In this document: positions 25,737-34,314 of the stretch, piece by piece | Layout of the letters: every line of letters starts with the position of its first letter | Numbering within the stretch: the stretch's first letter is position 1 | From: Leptospira mtsangambouensis | GTDB lineage: Bacteria; Spirochaetota; Leptospiria; Leptospirales; Leptospiraceae | Direction of reading: 5' to 3' | Length of the DNA stretch: 64,000 nucleotides | Assembly: GCF_004770475.1 (NCBI RefSeq) | Contig: NZ_RQHK01000017.1 | Coordinates: 1-64,000, forward strand | Program-made: the position numbers and the translations under genes | Notes under the pieces: generated by a model | Told to the model about the DNA's origin: nothing | What the model saw: the letters and a program-made list of their open reading frames with translations, nothing else | Databases searched by the model: none

Positions 25737-27662
25737 ATGAGAATCCTCTCATTTATTTTCCCCATTGTCCTTACTGCGGTCTTTTCGCTTTCCTCGGAAC
25801 CACTCAAAGTAAGTTCTAAATACCTTACGACGATGTCGGAAGGTTGGACCTTTACGTCCCAAGGTTTAACAATCCCCATCCAAGTGGGGAAAGGGTTATC
25901 TTTACAAGGAATGGACCCACCGGTCCACGGAACCTATACAACCACCTTCTACTATGAACCAAACAATAAACCCCTTGGTATCTATTTAGACAGAATCCAA
26001 GAGGTCGACAAACTTTTTGTCAACGGTGTGTTGTTAGGAGAGACTGGAAAAATTTCAGAAGAAGGTTTGTATTTACCAAACTGGTATTACAAACGTTTAT
26101 ATTTTATTCCAAGTTCCGTCCTCAAAGAAAACCAAACAAATCTTTTAGAAATCGAAATCCATTTTCGAAACAAAACCTTCCAAGGAGGATTATTTAGAAA
26201 AATTCCAGTGATGGGAAATTACGAACAACTTCAAGAATTTATTATTAAGGAAGACGGACGTGATTTTTGTTTTATTATGTTATTTTTTGGAATTGGTGCT
26301 TACCAAATTTTTTCAATTGTTCTCAAAAGACAGGCAAAATCCAATTTTTACCTACTCCTTTCTACGCTAATTTTTGTTATGTGGAGATTTCCTTTATTAA
26401 ACATAAGTTACACATATACTGATTTTTCTTTTTTCTTTTGGTTAAAAGTATTTTTTACTGCCCAAACTTTACTTCCGGTTTCTATCTTTTTATTTAGTTA
26501 TTCTTTATTTCAAACTAAACTTAAACTCAAAGAACGACTGTTAATTTTTTTCCTTCTTTGCCTTGCTTTTTTGCAAACTTGGGAAATTGAAATTCCAACA
26601 AGAATATTGTTACTAAGGATTTGGGAATTCTCTTTAATCATAGTTGTTTTTTTTATTATAAGAGGAGTTGTTCGAGCAGCCAAAGCAAAAAAAGCAGAAG
26701 CTTACTTCCTTACCATCGGTTTCATCTGTATCTGCATTGGTACAACTATAGATATCATTATCGATGTAACATCAGGAAAAAACATATACTTAACACAATA
26801 CGGTTTTTTAATTCTAATGATCTTATCGGGTGTTGCAATCTCTTACCGACATGCAAAAAACGAAAAAGAACTTTCAATACTCACAAAAGATTTAGAAATT
26901 CGTGTCCGTGAAAGGACTATCGAACTAAGAGAAAAAAACCAAGACCTCGAACAAGATTTATTTTTTGCATCCCAACTCCAAAGTTATCTTTTGCCAAAGG
27001 AACATCCAAACACGGTCGGAATTCGAATTCATACAACTTATTTGCCAATGAAACAAGTGGGTGGCGATTTATATGATTGGGTGGAATTAGATGAAAACCG
27101 TCTACTCTTGTTAATTGCAGATGTTGCCGGACATGGTGTCCCCGCTGCATTTGTTTCATCCATGGTTAAAGTTCAATTTAGAGAATCTACCAAAAATATC
27201 AATTCACCAAAAGATGTTTTAGAACATATGAACCAAGCATTGACCTCACTTGTTAGCAGATACTTTATCACAGCTTGTTGTGCATTGATTGATTCAAATA
27301 AAAAGACCATTACCTTTTCTACAGCAGGTCATCCAAATCCACTCATATACAATCGATCCAAAGGTAAATTCGAGTTTATGAATATCAAAGGTCCCATCAT
27401 TGGCTGGAGGGAGTCATTTACTTACGGCGAATGGACCCATCCAATGGAAACTGGCGATCGTTACTTTTTTTTCACAGATGGCGTCACCGAAGCTCGTGCT
27501 GAAAATAAATTGTTTGGTGAAAGCAAAATACTTGATCTACTGGAAAGAGGAAAAGACAAGGATATAAAATCATTATCTCAAGAGATTATAGTACAAATTT
27601 CCAAGTTTTCGGAAGAAGAACTAAAAGATGATGTTACTTTTTTCTTTATAGATATAACTTAA
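25737..27662 (+). CDS. 7TM-DISM receptor with SpoIIE-type PP2C phosphatase output
   Basis: 641 aa from the ATG at 25737 (a GTG lies one codon upstream). A signal peptide and an extracytoplasmic beta-rich domain (residues 20-165; LGIYLDRIQEVDKLFVNGVL) are followed by seven membrane helices (about 175-375), a coiled coil (ERTIELREKNQDLEQDLFFA) and a SpoIIE PP2C domain. The phosphatase metal residues are in PMKQVGGDLYDW, IADVAGHGVPAA and FFTDGVTEA. It should dephosphorylate a STAS-type antagonist when the receptor is engaged. The next gene, a LytTR regulator, starts 4 bp after its stop, so they are probably co-transcribed. Confidence 0.88.
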   Translation: MRILSFIFPIVLTAVFSLSSEPLKVSSKYLTTMSEGWTFTSQGLTIPIQVGKGLSLQGMDPPVHGTYTTTFYYEPNNKPLGIYLDRIQEVDKLFVNGVLLGETGKISEEGLYLPNWYYKRLYFIPSSVLKENQTNLLEIEIHFRNKTFQGGLFRKIPVMGNYEQLQEFIIKEDGRDFCFIMLFFGIGAYQIFSIVLKRQAKSNFYLLLSTLIFVMWRFPLLNISYTYTDFSFFFWLKVFFTAQTLLPVSIFLFSYSLFQTKLKLKERLLIFFLLCLAFLQTWEIEIPTRILLLRIWEFSLIIVVFFIIRGVVRAAKAKKAEAYFLTIGFICICIGTTIDIIIDVTSGKNIYLTQYGFLILMILSGVAISYRHAKNEKELSILTKDLEIRVRERTIELREKNQDLEQDLFFASQLQSYLLPKEHPNTVGIRIHTTYLPMKQVGGDLYDWVELDENRLLLLIADVAGHGVPAAFVSSMVKVQFRESTKNINSPKDVLEHMNQALTSLVSRYFITACCALIDSNKKTITFSTAGHPNPLIYNRSKGKFEFMNIKGPIIGWRESFTYGEWTHPMETGDRYFFFTDGVTEARAENKLFGESKILDLLERGKDKDIKSLSQEIIVQISKFSEEELKDDVTFFFIDIT

Positions 27663-27666
27663 AACC

Positions 27667-28404
27667 ATGGAATCATCCACCTATTCAGTATTAATCATTG
27701 AAGATGAATATCCAGCAAGGATGCTCATGATGGATTACATCATGAACTGTTCGGAATTAAAACTTTCAGGAATTGCTGAAAGTGGAGATAAGGCCTTAAA
27801 CCTACTACAAGACAAACAGTTTGATTTGGTTTTTATGGATATTAATCTTCCTGCCGTTAATGGGATGGATATTCTAAGAAAGGAACATAACAAAGGTACA
27901 TTTTTTATCATTACGACTGCCTACAGCGAACATGCAGTAGAGGCTTTTGATTTGGATGCCACAGATTATTTATTAAAACCATTTTCATTTGAAAGATTTC
28001 GGAAATCTGTAGATAAAGCTTTGCGTTTTTTACAAGAATCAAAACAATCCAAAATCCAACCTACAAACAATAACACAAATCTAAAAATCCAATCTGATTC
28101 CGCCGTATTTCTTTTGCCGTACCAAGACATTCAGTTTATTTCTGCAAATAACAAAAGTTGTGTGATTCATACCTCTCAAAAGGATTACGAAACTGCAAAA
28201 TTACTAAAAGAAATCGAGGAAAAACTGCCATCAAAACACTTTATCCGCATTCACAAAGGTTTTTTGGTTAATTTGGATTATGTGGCAAGTCTACGATATG
28301 ATAAGGGCGGATCCTATACGATCCAACTAAAAAATGAGGATGAAACTACTTTACCTGTCGGCCGTTCCTTTGCTCAAAATCTAAAAGAAGCTCTCAAATT
28401 ATAA
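27667..28404 (+). CDS. LytR/AlgR-type response regulator (REC + LytTR)
   Basis: 245 aa. The receiver domain has the phosphoacceptor Asp58 in LVFMDINLPAVNGMD, the acidic pocket EDE near the N-terminus, and the conserved Lys in LLKPFSF. The LytTR DNA-binding domain covers residues 140-245 (FISANNKSCVIHT, FIRIHKGFLVNLDYV, LPVGRSF). Regulators of this class pair with LytS-type kinases; such a kinase lies about 6 kb downstream (34315), at the end of the TonB operon. It starts 4 bp after the SpoIIE gene and 125 bp before the lipoprotein/TonB operon, its likely target. Confidence 0.92.
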   Translation: MESSTYSVLIIEDEYPARMLMMDYIMNCSELKLSGIAESGDKALNLLQDKQFDLVFMDINLPAVNGMDILRKEHNKGTFFIITTAYSEHAVEAFDLDATDYLLKPFSFERFRKSVDKALRFLQESKQSKIQPTNNNTNLKIQSDSAVFLLPYQDIQFISANNKSCVIHTSQKDYETAKLLKEIEEKLPSKHFIRIHKGFLVNLDYVASLRYDKGGSYTIQLKNEDETTLPVGRSFAQNLKEALKL

Positions 28405-28529
28405 CAATTTTTTATTTCACTCCGGAATATGTAGCGTTCATTCCGAGTTAAGTAGTTAATCATCGTTAGTGCAAATATTCCGTTGACCAATCTCATAAAA
28501 ATGGGATTTGGACAGAGACGGAGTCTTTT

Positions 28530-28901
28530 ATGAAACAAATTATAACCATAACCGGAATCTTCTTTTTATCCTTTATTATCAATAATTGTGCGTCCTCATC
28601 TGTTGGGCTTGCTACTAGCAATAAACCAATCCCGAACACTCCTTACGAAACTGTTAAAACTGTAGAGAAAACCTTTACATGGTATGCATTGGATTTCATC
28701 ATCTTTGGTTTACCTTTTACTGAACCTCCCGTCACCGATTTGTATGAAAAAGTTATGGAAGAAGATTCTGGTGATGCGCTCGTTAACATTCGTTACTGGA
28801 ACGATAAATCAATTTTCGGACCTTTAACTCGCTATCGATTTACCATCAAAGGTGATCTGGTGCGTTTTCCATCACAAACAAGTACTAAAAACAAAAAATA
28901 G
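28530..28901 (+). CDS. small lipoprotein, first gene of the TonB operon
   Basis: 123 aa. The signal peptide ends FIINNC, a spirochaetal lipobox. The mature protein (WYALDFIIFGLPFTEPPVTD, then GDALVNIRYWNDKS) has the layout of the small TRL-like family: a hydrophobic centre, then an A.(I/V)NIR segment. The match is tentative. It begins the tightly spaced operon running to 36231, with the next gene 8 bp away. Its function is unknown; it is probably an outer- or inner-membrane anchored helper of the receptor at 29618. Confidence 0.65.
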   Translation: MKQIITITGIFFLSFIINNCASSSVGLATSNKPIPNTPYETVKTVEKTFTWYALDFIIFGLPFTEPPVTDLYEKVMEEDSGDALVNIRYWNDKSIFGPLTRYRFTIKGDLVRFPSQTSTKNKK

Positions 28902-28909
28902 TAACACAA

Positions 28910-29308
28910 ATGAAAACCTCCATTTTCAAATTTTTTATTAGTTTCCTATCTGCCTCCATCATGGTTATGGGATGCATTGGATCTCATGTTTCTAAAGAGA
29001 TTACTTTATTTGATTCTGCAACTGTTGTTCGTTCCACAGATTACAAGATCCTTGGCAAAGGAAAAGGACAGGACTCTGCTTTTTATTTATTAGGAATGTT
29101 TCCTGTAACAAAAGCACCTAACGTAGAACTTGCAATGAGTCAAATTCTAGAGAAATATCCTACAGGAAAAACTCTTATCAATATCAAAATCCAAAGAGAA
29201 GATAAAGCATACTTTCCATTAGGTCTTGTAACAGTAGTCAATGTAACAGCAGATGTCGTTGGCCAACAAGAAGAAACGGAAAATCCAAACGCAAAAGGTA
29301 ACAAATGA
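28910..29308 (+). CDS. small lipoprotein, second gene of the TonB operon
   Basis: 132 aa. The signal peptide ends SIMVMGC. The mature region (STDYKILGKGKGQDSAFYLL, then KYPTGKTLINIKIQRE) follows the same plan as the preceding lipoprotein: a hydrophobic centre followed by a LINI(K/R) strand, so the two may be distant paralogs. The stop overlaps the start of the next gene (ATGA), implying translational coupling. No known function. Confidence 0.65.
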   Translation: MKTSIFKFFISFLSASIMVMGCIGSHVSKEITLFDSATVVRSTDYKILGKGKGQDSAFYLLGMFPVTKAPNVELAMSQILEKYPTGKTLINIKIQREDKAYFPLGLVTVVNVTADVVGQQEETENPNAKGNK

Positions 29309-29646
29309 AAGCGCTGATTGGTTTTTTGATTGTTATCGCAGCACTCATCGTAAACTGCGGACCTGGTGTTGATCGTGTAGACACCAATGATGCACAAAGC
29401 CAAGTGTATGCTGCTGCAAAATTTGCTTCAGAAAAATGCGGGAATCCAATTCCCAATCCACCGTTGGTGATTGTTAATAAACCAATCCAAAGAAATTTAG
29501 ATTTTTGTACAATTGCAATTACGCGTACAGAATGTCCGTTTCTTGGATATCCACTACCCTGCACGCTCATTTACCTCGAAAAAGAAACGGGAGATGTCCC
29601 TTGGTATTTAAACTTCAATGAACTCAGCAAAATTCAAATTAAATAA
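29305..29646 (+). CDS. small lipoprotein, third gene of the TonB operon
   Basis: 113 aa. The signal peptide ends ALIVNC. The mature part is short with four further Cys residues (EKCGNPIPNPP, DFCTI, TECPFLGYPLPCTLIY), which could form two disulfides. It overlaps the preceding gene by 4 bp and the receptor gene by 29 bp, so it is certainly read in the same transcript. No family recognised. A small disulfide-bonded lipoprotein next to a TonB-dependent receptor could be a surface partner of it; this is inference. Confidence 0.65.
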   Translation: MKALIGFLIVIAALIVNCGPGVDRVDTNDAQSQVYAAAKFASEKCGNPIPNPPLVIVNKPIQRNLDFCTIAITRTECPFLGYPLPCTLIYLEKETGDVPWYLNFNELSKIQIK

Positions 29647-32134
29647 ACTTTTTTTATTTGGGATTTTCCTTATTTGTTTCGGATCCCCAATATTCGCTGT
29701 GAGTATTCGTGCGAAACTCATCAATCCTAAAAAGGAAATTGCCGAAAAGAATTTATCTGTTTTAATTTTCGAAACAAAGAAATTTGCACAAACAGATGAA
29801 GAAGGTAATATCACTCTTGATTTTCCATCTTCCGGTGAATACACCTTGCGTTTGTTACGTGATACGGGAATCCAAGAAATTAAAATTTCTGTTGGATCCG
29901 AAGATGAATCTAGAACCATTTACACTGAAAAAAAAGCAACTGCCCCAAAAACTGGAATTGTTGTGGAAGGTGAACGAGAAAAAACTGTAGCCTCCCGTAC
30001 CAAAGTTCGTTACGAAGAAATCAAAAGGATGCCAGGAACCTTTGGAGAAGCTCTTCGTGCTTTGGAAACTCTACCCGGGGTTATTCCCAATATTGGTTTT
30101 GGTGGTGGGGCAAACGGAATTATTGTCCGAGGTGCGAATCCAAATGCAAACACCTATCTTTACGATGACCTTCCTATTTTATACCCCTTCCACTTAGATG
30201 GATTAACATCTGTCATTCATAATGACTTAATTAAATCCATTGATTTATATTCAGGAGCATATCCAGCGAACTTTAATAATGCGACAGGTGGTATCATTGA
30301 AATCGAAACTGTTGACTCTGTGCAAAAAACAAAAGGTGCATTTCAAGTTTCCTTATGGAACACAACTGCTTATGCAGCAACACCCACTTCAGGTGGTAAA
30401 GGATATCTGGCGATTGCTGGTAAACTTGGATATTTGGATAAATCGTTAGGAGCTACAGGTTTATTGCCTGAAGGAATTCGACTTCCTCGTTATAACGATT
30501 CTCAAATCAAATATGTTCATAACTTTACACCCGAACACCAAATATCTTTTTATAATTTAACTGCACAGGATAACTTTGCGATTAACGTTCCAAACAAACC
30601 TGCAAATGATCCAACAGCTTCAGCATTTGCACTTCTTAGTGGAGCCAAAGCTAGTTTTGGACAAAGTTTCCGTACGACTGCACTTAGATATACCTGGATT
30701 CCTGGTGATAAATTTCAAAACCGTATTACATTAATTAACTTTGACCCAATTGGAGAATACAATGTTGGATTTGGAACCATCCAAGGAAAACAATACCAAA
30801 GAGGTAGTTATGTCGGTGTTCGTCAAGATGCGTATTGGACAGCGGCAAAGTTTCTAAAAGTGGATTTTGGAACTGAAGTTAGAAAGTTTTCCTTTAGAGA
30901 TTATGGAACAGAAGTGGCACTCCGTGATCCAACAAATCCTTCACCTAACCCATACAATTCGGCAAATCCTGATTTTGTGGGTAGGCCAATTAGTATTCAA
31001 GGAAATTCACCATATTACAATGCATACACGACCCTTCATTTTAAATTTGGAAATTTTGTATTTGAGCCAGGTGCTCGTTACGACTATGTCCAAGTCACTG
31101 GCAATGGTGCACTAACACCAAGGGCAACAGCTTCTTACACATTCCCTGAAGTTGGAAAAGGGATGACGATCTACGGAAGTGGTGGTGATGTTTCCAGATT
31201 TCCATTAACCACAAACTTCAATTCAGAAACAGGAAACCCTGATTTACGTTTTGAAAGAGCACGAAAAGTAAGTGCCGGGATTGATCAAAAAATCGATCAA
31301 GTTTGGCAAGTGAAGATGGAAGTATTCAAAAACCAATTCACTGATACGATCATTGACGATCCTTATGTATCCACTCCTGTTGGTTTAAATCCAGACAAAG
31401 GACAATGGCTAACACAACCGATTGTCGCCAATCGTCCGTTAAATTATTCTAACAGGGCGTCTGGTTGGTCCCATGGTTATGAACTCTTAATCCGTAAAAA
31501 TGCACGTCCAGGAACAAGAGATTGGTTTGGATGGATTTCTTATACTTGGTCTCAGTCATTCCAAAATACAAATTTATACCAAGTTTACGAAGGTGACAAT
31601 TCGCAAGTAGGTGGGATTGAAAGGAAAATTCTTGCTGCATACTTCCCAAACTCAGTCGAACAATTAGCACCTTGGGATAGGACTCATGTGGCCAATTTTA
31701 TTTATGGTTGGAGAATGAATGAAAAATTCCAAATAGGAGGAAGATGGAGTTACTTAACTGCAATTCCGACTCGTCCCGTTGTTGGAGATGACGGTGGTAA
31801 ATTTTCAAATCCACTCAATGGCCTTACTTATTGGAATCCGCAATATTCAAATAACCCTTACTCATCGCAATATGGATATGTGAAACGCGGAACCGACTTT
31901 CATAGATTCGATATTCGGTTTGATATCTTTGAAAATTATTCTTGGGGATACCTAAACTGGTATTTAGAAATCGTAAACGTTTACATGAGAAAAAATAAAA
32001 ACGGATATGACTTCGATAACTCCCGACCATTTTCTGCAACAAACCCAAAAGAAAATGACACCTTCGGAACCTTAGAACTTCCAGGTGGTACAGTGATTCC
32101 ATTCTTTAACGTTGGTATGGAGGTACATTTCTAA
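29618..32134 (+). CDS. TonB-dependent outer-membrane receptor with carboxypeptidase-regulatory-like N-terminal domain
   Basis: 838 aa. After a signal peptide (cleaved near FA-VSI, residue 27) comes a carboxypeptidase-regulatory-like beta domain (about 28-100), then a TonB-box-like GIVVEGERE (about 113-121). The plug domain (about 130-240; LRALETLPGVIPN, IIVRGANPNANTYLYDDLP) and a 22-strand-type barrel ending in Phe (FNVGMEVHF) follow. It imports a substrate too large or scarce for porins, using ExbB-ExbD-TonB encoded just downstream. The ligand cannot be read from sequence. No B12 or Fur-type site was found upstream. Confidence 0.9.
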   Translation: MNSAKFKLNKLFLFGIFLICFGSPIFAVSIRAKLINPKKEIAEKNLSVLIFETKKFAQTDEEGNITLDFPSSGEYTLRLLRDTGIQEIKISVGSEDESRTIYTEKKATAPKTGIVVEGEREKTVASRTKVRYEEIKRMPGTFGEALRALETLPGVIPNIGFGGGANGIIVRGANPNANTYLYDDLPILYPFHLDGLTSVIHNDLIKSIDLYSGAYPANFNNATGGIIEIETVDSVQKTKGAFQVSLWNTTAYAATPTSGGKGYLAIAGKLGYLDKSLGATGLLPEGIRLPRYNDSQIKYVHNFTPEHQISFYNLTAQDNFAINVPNKPANDPTASAFALLSGAKASFGQSFRTTALRYTWIPGDKFQNRITLINFDPIGEYNVGFGTIQGKQYQRGSYVGVRQDAYWTAAKFLKVDFGTEVRKFSFRDYGTEVALRDPTNPSPNPYNSANPDFVGRPISIQGNSPYYNAYTTLHFKFGNFVFEPGARYDYVQVTGNGALTPRATASYTFPEVGKGMTIYGSGGDVSRFPLTTNFNSETGNPDLRFERARKVSAGIDQKIDQVWQVKMEVFKNQFTDTIIDDPYVSTPVGLNPDKGQWLTQPIVANRPLNYSNRASGWSHGYELLIRKNARPGTRDWFGWISYTWSQSFQNTNLYQVYEGDNSQVGGIERKILAAYFPNSVEQLAPWDRTHVANFIYGWRMNEKFQIGGRWSYLTAIPTRPVVGDDGGKFSNPLNGLTYWNPQYSNNPYSSQYGYVKRGTDFHRFDIRFDIFENYSWGYLNWYLEIVNVYMRKNKNGYDFDNSRPFSATNPKENDTFGTLELPGGTVIPFFNVGMEVHF

Positions 32135-32634
32135 TGAAATATTCGATTCTATTTTTTGGAATTGTGATGGTGTTCTCTTGTGCCGAATCAAAAAAATTTG
32201 AAGATTCTTATAAAGAAACAGTTTTATTACAATACTTAACTACACCGAACGCTCCACAAGAAACATGTGAATCAGTGATAACCAATAAAGATTTATGTTT
32301 CAAAGCATATGCTACAGCAGTCGGTGGAAGTTTCACAGATACTCCATCGGCAACAAAAACAACAACTTGCCAAGGATTAATCACCACAACATATAAAAAT
32401 ATGTCTGGGATAGCACAAACCTGTTCTTTCAATTGCCAAGTTACTGATTGGAAATCAAAAACTTCATCTGGTTTTTGTGCACAGTCAACAATCCCGGCAC
32501 TCATTGAATCGAGTCTAACTTCAAGTTCGGTAATTTCTTGTTTAAGATCTTGTTTTGCATCCACAAACAATCAAATTAGTAACGATCAAATACCATTATA
32601 TTTATTATTTAATAACATTCAAAACGGAGGATAA
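32134..32634 (+). CDS. Cys-rich lipoprotein downstream of the receptor
   Basis: 166 aa. The signal peptide ends MVFSC. The mature protein carries nine more Cys residues (for example ETCESV, NKDLCFKAY, QTCSFNCQ, SCLRSCFAS), so it is probably a compact disulfide-bonded periplasmic or surface protein. The start overlaps the receptor stop by 1 bp and ExbB starts 1 bp after its stop. No family recognised. Its place between receptor and energy-coupling genes suggests it is a dedicated accessory of this uptake system. Confidence 0.65.
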   Translation: MKYSILFFGIVMVFSCAESKKFEDSYKETVLLQYLTTPNAPQETCESVITNKDLCFKAYATAVGGSFTDTPSATKTTTCQGLITTTYKNMSGIAQTCSFNCQVTDWKSKTSSGFCAQSTIPALIESSLTSSSVISCLRSCFASTNNQISNDQIPLYLLFNNIQNGG

Positions 32635-32635
32635 T

Positions 32636-33250
32636 ATGCAAGAGTATGTAGAATTAGGGGAAGAATTAGTCTTTATAACAATGGCGGTGGCGAGTGTGAT
32701 CGCTTTGGCAGTATTTGCAGAAAGGTTGATTTATTTCAAAAAATCTCTAGGTAAAAAAAACGAAGACTATTTAACAGAAGTTAGAACTTCATTACAAGAA
32801 GAACCAGAAATTCATTGGAAAACGGATGCTGGAGAAGAATCAATTTATACTCGATTCATTCAATTTGCTCTAAACCAATTGAAATTAGGCCGCAAAGGAT
32901 TAGATGAAAGTTTAGATGGTCAAATTTTATCTGAAAAATTAGAATTGGAAAAACGTTTACCAATCCTAAATACTTTGGGAAATAATGCTCCATTCATTGG
33001 TCTACTCGGAACCGTTCTAGGTGTCATCAAAGCATTTTATGGTTTGGGAACCTTAGGCAGTTCTGGTGCGGAAGTTGTCATGCGGTCTATTTCGACTGCC
33101 CTCCTTGCAACAGCAGCCGGTCTTGCCGTGGCAATTCCAGTGGTAATGGCTAACAATTATTTTTCTCGTAAATCCAAAGTCATCCTACAGAATTTGGAAA
33201 TTCTGAAAAAAGAACTACTCTCTTATCAAATGAATAAGACAAAGGTATAA
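32636..33250 (+). CDS. exbB: ExbB/MotA/TolQ-type proton channel
   Basis: 204 aa from the ATG at 32636, preceded by ACGGAGGAT, a strong ribosome-binding site; longer in-frame starts upstream lie inside the previous gene and are rejected. Three membrane helices: one near the N-terminus (VFITMAVASVIALAVFAERLI), then LGNNAPFIGLLGTVLGVIKAF and STALLATAAGLAVAIPVVMA. The conserved PFIGLLGTV and TA.GL..AIP motifs define the family. With ExbD it forms the proton-driven motor that energises TonB. It is 2 bp before exbD. Confidence 0.92.
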   Translation: MQEYVELGEELVFITMAVASVIALAVFAERLIYFKKSLGKKNEDYLTEVRTSLQEEPEIHWKTDAGEESIYTRFIQFALNQLKLGRKGLDESLDGQILSEKLELEKRLPILNTLGNNAPFIGLLGTVLGVIKAFYGLGTLGSSGAEVVMRSISTALLATAAGLAVAIPVVMANNYFSRKSKVILQNLEILKKELLSYQMNKTKV

Positions 33251-33252
33251 TT

Positions 33253-33654
33253 ATGGCTGGTGCATCAGGTTCACAAGACGAAGAAATTGGAAGTATCAAC
33301 ATCACACCGATGGTGGATGTGATTTTAGTACTTCTTGTAATTTTTATGGTAACAGCAAACTTCCTAAAAAAAGAAAGTTTGAATATCAATTTACCGAAAG
33401 TTCAAGCAGCTGATCCAAACGTTGCGGAATCGGTCCAAGTAGCGTTAACCAAAACTGGCGCAATTCTTTTGGAAGGAAAAGACACAGACATTTCAGGTTT
33501 AGTAAGAAACCTTGAAAGAGAAGCAAAAATTAGACCTAACATGCGTTTAACTTTATCTGCAGATGAAAGCCTTCCTTATGGAAAAATTACGGAGCTGATG
33601 GGAATCATCCGAAAAGCGGGTGTGACTAAAATTGCCCTCAGTGTAAAAAAATGA
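33253..33654 (+). CDS. exbD: ExbD/TolR-type biopolymer transport protein
   Basis: 133 aa with a single N-terminal membrane helix. The segment INITPMVDVILVLLVIFMV carries the essential membrane Asp of the proton pathway. The periplasmic domain ends DESLPYGKITELMGIIRKAG, the usual ExbD/TolR pattern. It is placed directly between exbB (2 bp) and tonB (4-bp overlap), so these three form the motor of the adjacent receptor. Confidence 0.93.
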   Translation: MAGASGSQDEEIGSINITPMVDVILVLLVIFMVTANFLKKESLNINLPKVQAADPNVAESVQVALTKTGAILLEGKDTDISGLVRNLEREAKIRPNMRLTLSADESLPYGKITELMGIIRKAGVTKIALSVKK

Positions 33655-34304
33655 ATCGTTTCGCGGAATTATTGGATAAATTCAAACATTCCATCAAACA
33701 AAATAGAGAACGTATATTTCATCTTTGTTTGATTGGCAGTTTGTTTCTCCATACCGCAACTTACGCTGGTTACAAGATTAGCCAATTACGTGGCGATGAA
33801 GTGGTAGAAGAATCGAACTTTGAAGATGTAGACGTTAGTTTCGAAGAAATTCCACCGGAACTCATTGGAGGTACTTCCTCTCCAGCACCCATCGAAAAAC
33901 AAGAATGGGTAGAAGGAAGTAACAAAGACAAAGCCGACGAACCAGATAACTCTGACATCAACCCAAACCAACTTTCTGGTAATGGAACTGATAAAGATGG
34001 ATACTTGTTTTCGTTTAACGGAGACAAAATGCCGACTGCCATCATTGACTTCGATCTAAAGGAATACTTTCCTCCGCAAGCAAAAGCCGCAAACATTGTC
34101 GAGAAACAAGTTGTACTTCTTGTGCAGGTAAATGAAGATGGAAGTCTTCAGTCCGCTAAAATTGTGTCTGGTCGGGCTGGATACGGATTTGAAGAAGCTG
34201 CTATGAAACTCATCAAACGTGTTCGTTTTAGTCCAGGTTATGTGCAGGGACAACCTAAAAAAATGGCACATAGACTTCCTATTTTATTTTCCCTAGAAGA
34301 CTAA
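33651..34304 (+). CDS. tonB: TonB family energy transducer
   Basis: 217 aa. One membrane helix near residues 22-42 is followed by an acidic linker rather than the usual Pro/Lys-rich one (VEESNFEDVDVSFEEIPPEL, SNKDKADEPDNSDINPN). The C-terminal TonB domain (about 140-217) includes VVLLVQVNEDGSLQSAKIVS, GYGFEEAAMKLIKRVRFSP and a final beta strand. It spans the periplasm and pulls on the receptor plug. It overlaps exbD by 4 bp, and the histidine kinase starts 10 bp after it. Confidence 0.9.
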   Translation: MNRFAELLDKFKHSIKQNRERIFHLCLIGSLFLHTATYAGYKISQLRGDEVVEESNFEDVDVSFEEIPPELIGGTSSPAPIEKQEWVEGSNKDKADEPDNSDINPNQLSGNGTDKDGYLFSFNGDKMPTAIIDFDLKEYFPPQAKAANIVEKQVVLLVQVNEDGSLQSAKIVSGRAGYGFEEAAMKLIKRVRFSPGYVQGQPKKMAHRLPILFSLED

Positions 34305-34314
34305 TATTCGTTAT

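Noticed and set aside
32555..32635. Longer N-terminus for ExbB
   Set aside because: The extension lies inside the previous lipoprotein gene and the ATG at 32636 has a strong ribosome-binding site.
33770..34096. Minus-strand open frame opposite tonB
   Set aside because: Shadow of the tonB gene; no ribosome-binding site and no family likeness.
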